Positions 6,371 to 13,319 of a stretch of 13,980 nt of DNA are shown here, one piece after another. The DNA lies in assembly GCA_030432015.1 (NCBI GenBank), contig JAUIHJ010000124.1, forward strand, positions 1 to 13,980. Reading direction: 5' to 3'. The notes under the pieces are model-generated. The model made no database searches, had not been told where the DNA came from, and saw only the letters and a program-made list of their open reading frames with translations. Position numbers and translations under genes: made by a program. The DNA is from a bacterium (GTDB lineage Bacteria; Planctomycetota; Planctomycetia; Pirellulales; Pirellulaceae). Each line of letters opens with the position of its first letter. The stretch's first letter is position 1.

Positions 6371-8518
6371 CTAAAAGAACAGCCTGCGGATATCCATCCC
6401 CGATACGAAAATCATCAAGCACAGCAGGCAGGCCACACCAACCAGGGTCAGCGTCATTTGCAACCGCTCGTCCACCGGTTTGCCACGCACCCATTCGGCG
6501 GTCAGGAAGACCATGTGCCCGCCGTCGAGAGCCGGGATGGGAAGAAAGTTGACAATCGCCAGATTGGCACTGAGGAATGTCAGGAAAATAAGTAGACGTG
6601 ATACGCTCTCGGAGGCCTCGAGCCCCGCCACGGTGGCGATCGAAACGGGCCCGCCGAGATTCTTGGGTGAGATCTGCCCGGTTACCAACTTCTTCAGGAA
6701 TGTACCGACGCGTTCGAGGTCTTCCTTGGTTTGCCGAAAGCCGAGGCCGACGGCCGCGACCCAGGATTCGGCTCGATGGATCTCCGCCTTGAGGGTAAAG
6801 ATCAGCCCACGCTCGGCGTAGAACTCGTCCGTCGCCTGGGGTGCCATGGTCAACGACTGGCGCGTGCCGTTCCGATCGACGGTCAGGGTGATCTGCATAT
6901 CGGGCGACATCGATTGGAGGGTCGAATACACGAACGGCCAAGTGATGGTCTGCGGGTCCAGCGGTGTCTCTTCGCCGTTGAAGATGATCTCCTTGGCTTC
7001 CTTCTTGGTGTCGGTCGACGAATATTTGACGCTCACGATTTCGTCACCAGGTTGGATGCCTTGTTGTTCAGCGACGCTGCCGGCTTTCACCGCGGCGACT
7101 TTGGGTTCGACACCGAAGACGATCCCCAGCGACCTCACGGCCATGGGCGATCCGAAGGAAAAGTCGTTCTCGAACGAGGTCGGAACGCGCGGGGTGACTT
7201 TGATGACAACCGGCTCGGTCGCCGCGCCGCGTGCAACCTCGAATTCGACTTCGGTTCCCCACAGCGGATGCAACACCGAGGGCAATGACATCGGGTCGCC
7301 GATTGGCTGGCCATTGACCGATAGCAGGCGGTCCCCGATTTCGAATCCCGCTTGATCAGCCGGCGACCCGGGGTAAATGCCGGTGATATCGGTTGGCGTC
7401 ATGACCAGCCCGAGACGTTTCAGGTGATTGGGTTGGACGACAATTTCCACGCGTTCACCTGGTTTGGTGGACCCCTTCTTCGCTTTTCGTTCGACTTTAA
7501 AGGTGACCGGTTTATCCATCGCTCCGGCCAACAGGGTGCGAATCTTGTAGCCGTCTTCCGGAGACACGGACTGACCGTCGACGGTTAGGATGCGGTCACC
7601 GCCTTTGAACGGGATGCTGGTTTGGCCCGCTGGAAAGTGCTCGGCGAACGGCTTTTCAATATCTGCCAGTTTTGAATCCCAGGCAGGACCGATCCCCAGC
7701 ATGGGTCGGTCGGTGCCGTCAATTTTGTGCACCACCGGCCGCAGCGTATAGGACTCTAGATCACCTTCGGCACTCCGCACCGTAATCGGCAATTGGTCGT
7801 TCTTGGCCATGTAGACCGCGTTCTTTAAGTCCCAGTCAAATCGCAAGTGCTCGTTCGGATCACCATGGCTAAGGGCGACGATGCGATCCCCCGGCTTGAG
7901 GCCGATTTCCCAGGCGGGGCTGCCCGGCACGACTTCGGCGATCAGGCAGGGGGTGTAGGAGACGCCACTGCTAAAGGCGAAGGTTGCAAAGATCACTGCG
8001 AAAATGAGGTTCATGATCACGCCGGCGGAAATGATCGCCATGCGCTGCCAAACAGGCTTGGCAGGAAAGCTGCGCGGGTCGAGCACATAATCGTCCGTCG
8101 GGCTGGCGTCTGCGGCGTCGAAAGCGGCCGCCGCGCTGGCTGCGTCACCACCAGCCTCCTCGGACTTGCGAATCTTGATCCGTTCTGCCTCCTCTGCGGC
8201 GGCGCGGGGATCGTCGTCTTGGCCGAGCATTTTCACGTACCCGCCGAGCGGGATGATGCCAATTCCGTATTCGGTCTCTCCCCATTGAAAACGTCCCAAA
8301 CGGGACGGCAGCTTGATTGGGCCGAGTGAAATCGGGACATCGAAGCCGACGTAGAACTTTTCGCACTTCACGCCGCACATCTTGGCGACAAGAAAATGGC
8401 CCAACTCGTGGACAAATACAACAAAGCCTAGACCGCAGGCCACGGATCCAATCATCCAGAGGACGTTCAGTGTGCGGTCCAAACTCGAAACGACGTCAGC
8501 AATCAGGCACAAACCCAC
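6371..8518 (-). CDS. rseP: RseP-type site-2 intramembrane metalloprotease with multiple PDZ domains
   Basis: This zinc-dependent regulated-intramembrane-proteolysis protease (M50 family) cuts membrane-bound substrates such as anti-sigma factors within the bilayer. HELGH at residues 37-41 lies in the first transmembrane segment (about 19-40), and NFLPIPALDGGH (657-668) supplies the third zinc ligand. Further membrane segments lie at about 160-182, 641-660 and 690-708. Between them are PDZ modules: clear ones at about 190-262 (VPGSPAWEIGLKPGDRI), 377-443 (YPGSPADQAGFEIGDRL) and 465-555 (KAGSVAEQQGIQPGDEI), and a degenerate one near 300-360 (FKGGDRILTVDGQSV). An acidic Ala-rich insert occupies about 100-145. 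At 715 residues it is much longer than the 450 of E. coli. Start GTG at 8518 is chosen because GGGAG lies eight bases upstream; it sits inside dxr, giving a 16-base overlap and probable translational coupling. Confidence 0.93.
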   Translation of the reverse strand: MGLCLIADVVSSLDRTLNVLWMIGSVACGLGFVVFVHELGHFLVAKMCGVKCEKFYVGFDVPISLGPIKLPSRLGRFQWGETEYGIGIIPLGGYVKMLGQDDDPRAAAEEAERIKIRKSEEAGGDAASAAAAFDAADASPTDDYVLDPRSFPAKPVWQRMAIISAGVIMNLIFAVIFATFAFSSGVSYTPCLIAEVVPGSPAWEIGLKPGDRIVALSHGDPNEHLRFDWDLKNAVYMAKNDQLPITVRSAEGDLESYTLRPVVHKIDGTDRPMLGIGPAWDSKLADIEKPFAEHFPAGQTSIPFKGGDRILTVDGQSVSPEDGYKIRTLLAGAMDKPVTFKVERKAKKGSTKPGERVEIVVQPNHLKRLGLVMTPTDITGIYPGSPADQAGFEIGDRLLSVNGQPIGDPMSLPSVLHPLWGTEVEFEVARGAATEPVVIKVTPRVPTSFENDFSFGSPMAVRSLGIVFGVEPKVAAVKAGSVAEQQGIQPGDEIVSVKYSSTDTKKEAKEIIFNGEETPLDPQTITWPFVYSTLQSMSPDMQITLTVDRNGTRQSLTMAPQATDEFYAERGLIFTLKAEIHRAESWVAAVGLGFRQTKEDLERVGTFLKKLVTGQISPKNLGGPVSIATVAGLEASESVSRLLIFLTFLSANLAIVNFLPIPALDGGHMVFLTAEWVRGKPVDERLQMTLTLVGVACLLCLMIFVSGMDIRRLFF

Positions 8519-9666
8519 CGTGTTATCTCCCGTCGAGCCCACGCATCCAGTTCCACAAGGCGCTGCAGCGTGGGCGTGTCTTCAAAGTCATGATGATCTA
8601 GCACCGCGCGGCACGCCGGCACGATGTCGTTGAAGCCGATCTGGCCCGCGAGGAACCCTTCCACGGCTGCTTCATTGGCCGCATTCAAGACGGCCCCGGA
8701 AGTGCCACCGGCGCGTGCTACCTCGTAGCCTAGCTCCAGGGCCGGAAATCTGGCGAAATCGACCGGTTCAAATTGCAGATGCATTTCCTGCGTAAAGTCG
8801 AGCCGCGCCGCTGGTCCTTCCCAACGCTCGGGATAGGTCAGCGCATATTGTATGGGGAGTTTCATGTCCGGTGGGCTCAATTGAGCGATCACTGAACTAT
8901 CGTTGAATTCGACCATCGAATGAACAATTGATTGCGGATGGACGACCACGTCGATCTGTTCGGGCGGCAAATCAAACAACCATCGCGCCTCGACCACCTC
9001 CAGAGCCTTATTCATCATGGTTGCCGAGTCGACCGTAATCTTCGGCCCCATGTCCCAGGTCGGATGCGCCAGGGCCTCGTCGATTGTCACGTTCGCAATT
9101 TGCTCCGGCGTTTTTCGCAGAAAAGGCCCGCCGCTGGCGGTCAGGACAATCCGTTTGACTTCGTCGGCGCGGCCGCTGCGCAACGCCTGGAACACCGCAC
9201 TATGTTCGCTGTCCACGGGCAGAATCTTGGCCTTTCGCCGGGCGGCAAGCTCCATCACCAGCGGACCGGCCATGACCAGCGTCTCTTTGTTGGCCAACGC
9301 GACGTCCTTGCCCGCCTCGAGTGCCGCCCACGTGCCGACAAGCCCGGCGGCGCCGACAATCGCGGCGACCACCAGGTCGACTTCCGGCAAACCGACCAGC
9401 TTTTCAATGCCGGCCGGGCCACGTAGAACCTCCACTCCGCCGGGGAGGCAAGACCAGTCGAAGGCGTCCGCGTTTTTGACGTCCGTGGCTGCGACACTTG
9501 GCACTTGGAAATGCTCGGCTTGTTCGCACAGCTCGCGCAGACTCGTATGGGCGGAAAGGCCCACCACACGAAATCGGTCGGGCGCAGCGGCAACGACCTC
9601 GAGCGTATTGCGCCCGATGCTTCCGGTCGAACCGAGGATCACGATTTTGCGGGTGGGAGGTGTCAT
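8503..9666 (-). CDS. dxr: 1-deoxy-D-xylulose 5-phosphate reductoisomerase Dxr
   Basis: Dxr isomerises and reduces DXP to 2-C-methyl-D-erythritol 4-phosphate with NADPH, the first committed step of the MEP isoprenoid pathway and the fosmidomycin target. The NADPH-binding GSTGSIG is at 12-18, followed by ALANKETLVMAG (123-134). Metal ligands Asp152 and Glu154 are in PVDSEHSAVFQAL, and Glu223 is in MMNKALE. Also seen are LTASGGPF (175-182), HPTWDMGPKITVDSAT (201-216), and HPQSIVHSMVEF (243-254). The length of 387 residues is normal for the family. The ATG at 9666 begins five residues before the first conserved strand (KIVILGSTG); no good Shine-Dalgarno site is visible. It is first in a likely dxr-rseP-HAD transcription unit, overlaps rseP by 16 bases, and is divergent from ftsH. 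Confidence 0.97.
   Translation of the reverse strand: MTPPTRKIVILGSTGSIGRNTLEVVAAAPDRFRVVGLSAHTSLRELCEQAEHFQVPSVAATDVKNADAFDWSCLPGGVEVLRGPAGIEKLVGLPEVDLVVAAIVGAAGLVGTWAALEAGKDVALANKETLVMAGPLVMELAARRKAKILPVDSEHSAVFQALRSGRADEVKRIVLTASGGPFLRKTPEQIANVTIDEALAHPTWDMGPKITVDSATMMNKALEVVEARWLFDLPPEQIDVVVHPQSIVHSMVEFNDSSVIAQLSPPDMKLPIQYALTYPERWEGPAARLDFTQEMHLQFEPVDFARFPALELGYEVARAGGTSGAVLNAANEAAVEGFLAGQIGFNDIVPACRAVLDHHDFEDTPTLQRLVELDAWARREITRWVCA
8527..8531 (-). promoter_or_regulatory. rseP ribosome binding site inside the 3' end of dxr
   Basis: GGGAG on the minus strand lies eight bases before the GTG at 8518 and within the last codons of dxr. It decides the rseP start against the in-frame GTG at 8542, which would place this site inside the gene and has no comparable site of its own. 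Confidence 0.6.
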
Positions 9667-9950
9667 AGGAGCGGCGACGGGCGCCGGTTACGGGGTGAAT
9701 TGCCGCCAATACGAGTGATCTTCGCAATCAGGCTTTGACTTCTGGCGACTGCCGACAACAATCACGTTAGCCACACGGTGATTGCGTCGACTTGGCCATC
9801 GCAACGGGGCCGTCATCCAGGATATTGGCTCGAAAAAAGCGAAACGGCACGGATACGTCAAAGGGTGCCGCTGTGCTGACAGCGGGCCGATAACACGAGA
9901 CGCCACGCGGACTTGAGGGTGGCCTGGGCATTCTAGGAGCGCTTGCCAAT

Positions 9951-10008
9951 CGCAGCAACCCGATTTGATGACCAGACTGCAGTGTATACTGAAGGATTGG
10001 TTGCTGTG
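9951..10008. repeat. Inverted repeat flanking the putative ftsH -10 box
   Basis: CAGCAACC at 9953-9960 is exactly complementary to GGTTGCTG at 9999-10006. The match grows to ten bases (9951-9960 and 9999-10008) with one G-T pair. The arms are 38 bases apart and bracket the TATACT box. A DNA-binding site pair is one reading; chance is another. Confidence 0.35.
9962..9990 (+). promoter_or_regulatory. Possible ftsH promoter
   Basis: TATACT at 9985-9990 matches the -10 consensus at five of six bases. The hexamer at the 17-base spacing (GATTTG, 9962-9967) is a poor -35; a better TTGATG (9965-9970) is only 14 bases away, which is too close for a standard promoter. A start near 9997 would give a leader of roughly 87 bases. 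Confidence 0.3.
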
Positions 10009-10069
10009 CACCGCGTTGCGGGTTGCCCGATGTCTGGATGACGGATGCCACCCGAGCGGTGGAGATAAG

Positions 10070-10074
10070 AGGAG
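10070..10074 (+). promoter_or_regulatory. ftsH ribosome binding site
   Basis: AGGAG lies nine bases before the ATG at 10084. It is the strongest Shine-Dalgarno site in the window and fixes the ftsH start. Confidence 0.65.
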
Positions 10075-10083
10075 ATCGATTTA

Positions 10084-12159
10084 ATGAGTCAGGATAATGG
10101 AAAAGGCCGCCGATCACAGGAATCCAAGGGGCCCGGTGGTTCCAATTTCCTTTGGTACATGGGGCTGCTCGCCTTAGGCGTGGTCCTGGTGGCCTTTTGG
10201 TTTACCAGCTTCAACACCATCAAGATCGATCACCAGGATTTCAAAGCCCTGGTGGAGGCCAGTGCGCGGACCGATTATTACGGCCCCTATGTGGAGGGTG
10301 TAAATGGCAGTCTGATTATTCAGCAGCCTGCCCGGGACGGCAAGCTCGTTCGGATTCGGCTGAGCAACCTCCGCGATGTGGAGATGGGCGAATCGGCGGT
10401 GACCGGCAAGGTTGACCGTGAAATCTTGACCCCCAAGGAAAGTGAATCCAAGGTCGAGACGAAGGACTTTCGAACCGAATTTCTGCCGACGGAGTCGATT
10501 GTCGACGAACTTTCGGGGCTGATGGAAAAGCACCATATCGCCTCGTCATTCGCCGAGCGGAGCCTGCTCAAGGACAACGGGCCCCTGTTGTTGCTGACGG
10601 TGCTGCTGATCGTTTTCTTTGTCATCATGATGCGGCGGCTGACCGGGGCAGGCTCGCCAATGTCTTTTGGCCGCAGCCGCGGGAAGCTTTACGCCCAGGA
10701 GGATCTGGGGGTCACATTTAATGACGTCGCGGGCATCGACGAGGCGGTCGAAGAAGTGAAGGAGGTTGTGGACTTCCTGAGTCATCCGGAAAAGTACCAA
10801 AAGTTGGGCGGTCGCATTCCCAAGGGGGTGCTCCTGGTTGGTCCTCCCGGCACCGGCAAGACGTTACTGGCCAAAGCCGTTGCAGGCGAAGCTGGGGTTC
10901 CGTTTTTCAGTCTCTCCGGCAGCGACTTCGTCGAGATGTTCGTCGGCGTCGGTGCGGCCCGCGTCCGCGATATGTTCAGCCAGGCAGAAGCCAAGGCGCC
11001 CTGCATTATCTTCATCGACGAATTGGATGCCTTGGGCAAGACGCGCGGCAACAGTGCGATTGGCGGCCACGACGAACGGGAACAGACGCTCAATGCCCTG
11101 TTGGTCGAGATGGACGGTTTCGCCTCCAATGCCGGGGTGATCGTGATGGCCGCCACAAATCGCCCAGAAACACTTGACCAGGCGCTGATGCGACCAGGTC
11201 GTTTCGATCGGCACGTCCTGGTCGATCGCCCTGACATTCGCGGCCGAGAAGCGATTTTGAAGGTCCACGTCAAACAGGTAAAATTGGACGAGTCCGTTGA
11301 GTTGTCCGATATCGCAGGAATCACCCCCGGCTTTGTCGGTGCCGATTTGGCAAATCTCGTCAACGAAGGCGCATTGCTCGCCGCCCGCGCCGAAAAGACC
11401 AAAGTCGGGATGCAGGAATTCAATGAAGGCGTTGAACGTGTCACGGCGGGACTGGAAAAGAAGTTGCGCGTGATGCGCCTCGACGAAAAGCACCGAGTGG
11501 CATTTCATGAAGCCGGCCACGCACTCGTCGCCTTCAGCCTTCCCGATACCGATCCGGTCCACAAGGTCTCCATCATCCCTCGCGGCCTGGCGGCCCTTGG
11601 CTACACCATGCAACGGCCCGATGGCGATCGATTTCTGATGACACAAACGGAACTCGAGAGCCGCATTCAGGTCCTGCTGGCCGGCACGATGGCCGAAGAG
11701 CTTGTTTATACGGATATCTCGACTGGTGCCCAGAATGACTTGGAGCGTGCCACCGAAATCGCCCGCAGCATGGTGATGGAATACGGCATGAGTCGGATGG
11801 GACGCGTCAACTATCGTGATTCGAATACGTCGCCATTTCTCGCCGGGGCCGGCGAAGAAACCAATCGCAGCCATAGCGAGCGAACGTCACGCGAAATCGA
11901 CGAAGAAGTCAAGCGAATCATCGACGAGTCGCTCGAAAAAGTCCGCCATATTCTCGAGGTGCGGCGCAATGCGTTGGACAAACTGACGGCGCGGCTGATT
12001 GAGATCGAGTCGGTTGATGCGGACGAACTGAAGCGAATTATCGACGACAGCACCGATGGACCGTTCGTCGTAGGTGGCACAACTCCAGGTGCCATGCGGT
12101 CCTCTTCGTCCCCGATCACCGGCAGCAGTGAACCAGGGTCGGCCGAACAGAGCGGTTAG
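10084..12159 (+). CDS. ftsH: ATP-dependent membrane zinc metalloprotease FtsH
   Basis: FtsH is a hexameric membrane AAA+ protease that unfolds and degrades misassembled membrane proteins and selected cytosolic regulators. It has a short cytoplasmic N-terminus, a transmembrane segment at about 22-40, a periplasmic domain of about 125 residues, and a second transmembrane segment at about 166-184. The AAA module follows, with Walker A GPPGTGKT (253-260), pore motif MFVGVGAARVRD, Walker B IIFIDELDALG, and a second region of homology ending RPGRFDRHV. The zinc protease site is HEAGH (475-479), with the third ligand Asp552 in TGAQNDLERAT. The C-terminal helices are charged and end in a Ser/Gly-rich tail. 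The length of 691 residues is typical, though the tail is somewhat extended. It is divergent from dxr. Its TAG stop overlaps by four bases the stop of the possible small gene on the other strand, leaving no space for a terminator. Confidence 0.97.
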   Translation: MSQDNGKGRRSQESKGPGGSNFLWYMGLLALGVVLVAFWFTSFNTIKIDHQDFKALVEASARTDYYGPYVEGVNGSLIIQQPARDGKLVRIRLSNLRDVEMGESAVTGKVDREILTPKESESKVETKDFRTEFLPTESIVDELSGLMEKHHIASSFAERSLLKDNGPLLLLTVLLIVFFVIMMRRLTGAGSPMSFGRSRGKLYAQEDLGVTFNDVAGIDEAVEEVKEVVDFLSHPEKYQKLGGRIPKGVLLVGPPGTGKTLLAKAVAGEAGVPFFSLSGSDFVEMFVGVGAARVRDMFSQAEAKAPCIIFIDELDALGKTRGNSAIGGHDEREQTLNALLVEMDGFASNAGVIVMAATNRPETLDQALMRPGRFDRHVLVDRPDIRGREAILKVHVKQVKLDESVELSDIAGITPGFVGADLANLVNEGALLAARAEKTKVGMQEFNEGVERVTAGLEKKLRVMRLDEKHRVAFHEAGHALVAFSLPDTDPVHKVSIIPRGLAALGYTMQRPDGDRFLMTQTELESRIQVLLAGTMAEELVYTDISTGAQNDLERATEIARSMVMEYGMSRMGRVNYRDSNTSPFLAGAGEETNRSHSERTSREIDEEVKRIIDESLEKVRHILEVRRNALDKLTARLIEIESVDADELKRIIDDSTDGPFVVGGTTPGAMRSSSSPITGSSEPGSAEQSG

Positions 12160-12383
12160 CGACCCGTCGAGCGTTTTGTGGGATTGGGGCCGCTGTAGCG
12201 CTGACCAAGGTCGGATCTGACGAGCGTCGCGATGTCAGCCAGCGGGACGCAGCAAGTCAGCGGAACGCCACAAGTCATCAGTGCCATGCCGCACATCACC
12301 AATGCTGGTGAAGACGGGCGGGGCGCTGCCGTTGGTGGCGTGTAACCGGCGAGATCGCCGCCCGGTGCGTCGATCAATTGCAC
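12156..12383 (-). CDS. Possible small Cys-rich membrane protein downstream of sdhB
   Basis: This 75-codon frame starts with GTG at 12383, 18 bases after the sdhB stop, and in the same frame as sdhB; no stop lies between them. It encodes a Pro-rich front (GYTPPTAAPRPSSP) and a hydrophobic segment of about 25 residues with four Cys (ALVMCGMALMTCGVPLTCC...), then a polar, basic tail. That looks like one membrane helix. An 18-base tandem repeat inside it (12242-12277) gives the peptide repeat TCGVPL/TCCVPL; two of its three base differences are silent third-position changes, which favours translation. Codon third positions are GC-rich like the neighbours. I do not recognise a family. No clear Shine-Dalgarno site is seen, so coupling to sdhB, readthrough of its TAG, or no translation at all are open alternatives. 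Confidence 0.42.
   Translation of the reverse strand: MQLIDAPGGDLAGYTPPTAAPRPSSPALVMCGMALMTCGVPLTCCVPLADIATLVRSDLGQRYSGPNPTKRSTGR
12242..12277. repeat. 18-base imperfect tandem repeat, two copies
   Basis: Copies at 12242-12259 and 12260-12277 are directly adjacent and agree at 15 of 18 positions. The unit is a whole number of codons, so it keeps the minus-strand frame described for the small ORF. Confidence 0.7.
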
Positions 12384-12401
12384 GCCACACGCCCAGGCAG
12401 C

Positions 12402-13256
12402 CTACTTGTCAAACCATTTCTTCAGCGAGTGCAGCGTGGCGGCTCGTCCAATACGGGCAATCGAAGTGGTCAGAGGAATGCTCTTGGGGCAGACTTCAAC
12501 ACAGTTCTGTGCATTCCCGCAGACTTGGATTCCGCCTTCGCCGGTCAGGGCATCCAAGCGTTCGCCGGCCGAAGTCTTGCCGGTTGGATTCGTGTTGAAG
12601 AGGACGGCCTGGCTCATTGCATGCGCTCCGACAAACGTCCGGTCATACGCTTCGTTCTTCCTCTGGTTGAAGTCTTCGGCCGACTCGCCGTCATGTTGGG
12701 TCAGTTCGACCTTGAGGAATTGCGGGCAGGCTTCCTGGCAACAGCCACAGGACATGCATTCGCTTAACGGGTAAGCGACCTCCTGATTCTCGCGTGACTG
12801 CCGAGGGCCAGGTCCCATGTCGTAGTAACCATCGACGGGAATCCACGCTTTCACTCGCGTTAACGCGCGAAACATCCGGGCCCGGTCGACCATCAGGTCG
12901 CGAATCACCGGGAACTTCGTCATCGGCTGCAGTTCGATTTCGTTCGGGCTGTCTTCGAGCAGCCGGTCAACGAGCGCAGAACAGGCTTGCCGCACGCGAC
13001 CATTGATGTTCATCGTGCAGGCGCCGCAGACCTCTTCCAGGCAATTACAGTCCCAGCACACCGGAGCGACCCGTTTTCCATCAACCGTCTCGGCCTGGGC
13101 CGCGATCTTCTGGAGCACGCTGATCACGTTCATGTCGTGTTCGTACTTAATCCGGTGCCGCTCCCAGTAACTCGACTGGCCTGGGCCGTCTTGGCGCAGA
13201 ATGCGAACCTCGAAGTGGTCTATCGCTTTGCGTCCGTCGCGTACTTCTTCAGCCAT
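12402..13256 (-). CDS. sdhB: Succinate dehydrogenase iron-sulfur subunit SdhB
   Basis: SdhB carries electrons from the flavin of SdhA through three iron-sulfur clusters to the quinone site of respiratory complex II (or of a fumarate reductase run in reverse). The [2Fe-2S] ligands are Cys72, Cys77, Cys80 and Cys92 in CLEEVCGAC...AC. Two further Cys (67 and 70, in CWDC) just before are extra to the usual set. The [4Fe-4S] cluster uses Cys167, Cys170, Cys173 and Cys256, and the [3Fe-4S] cluster Cys177, Cys246 and Cys252 (CGNAQNCVEVCPKSIPL). Spacings match the E. coli enzyme exactly around the last two. At 284 residues, with a GERLDALTGEGGI stretch, it resembles the Bacillus-like sdhCAB type rather than the E. 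coli type. ATG at 13256 lies 63 bases after sdhA and has only a weak AGAAG upstream. Confidence 0.95.
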   Translation of the reverse strand: MAEEVRDGRKAIDHFEVRILRQDGPGQSSYWERHRIKYEHDMNVISVLQKIAAQAETVDGKRVAPVCWDCNCLEEVCGACTMNINGRVRQACSALVDRLLEDSPNEIELQPMTKFPVIRDLMVDRARMFRALTRVKAWIPVDGYYDMGPGPRQSRENQEVAYPLSECMSCGCCQEACPQFLKVELTQHDGESAEDFNQRKNEAYDRTFVGAHAMSQAVLFNTNPTGKTSAGERLDALTGEGGIQVCGNAQNCVEVCPKSIPLTTSIARIGRAATLHSLKKWFDK

Positions 13257-13319
13257 GATCTTCTGGATTCAGATTCAAGGTGATACGGGACCCGGCAGTC
13301 AATGCCGAGCCGTGGTAGT

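Larger units (their letters stand above)
9667..10083. other. Divergent intergenic region between dxr and ftsH
   Basis: This 417-base region separates two divergent start codons and should hold both promoters. I see no gene in it; the minus-strand frame across 9688-10011 has no family-like sequence. A hairpin with 7-base arms and a GCTG loop lies at 9868-9885 (arms 9868-9874 and 9879-9885); it has no T run and its role is unknown. Promoter-like and operator-like elements near 9951-10008 are listed separately. I could not find a matching -35/-10 pair for dxr. Confidence 0.45.

Noticed and set aside
9688..10011. Minus-strand open frame in the dxr-ftsH gap
   Set aside because: There is no family-like sequence and no ribosome site, and it covers the likely ftsH promoter region.
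13293..13307. Small hairpin in the sdhA-sdhB spacer
   Set aside because: A five-base stem with a five-base loop is common by chance, and it has no T run and no clear relation to the sdhB start.
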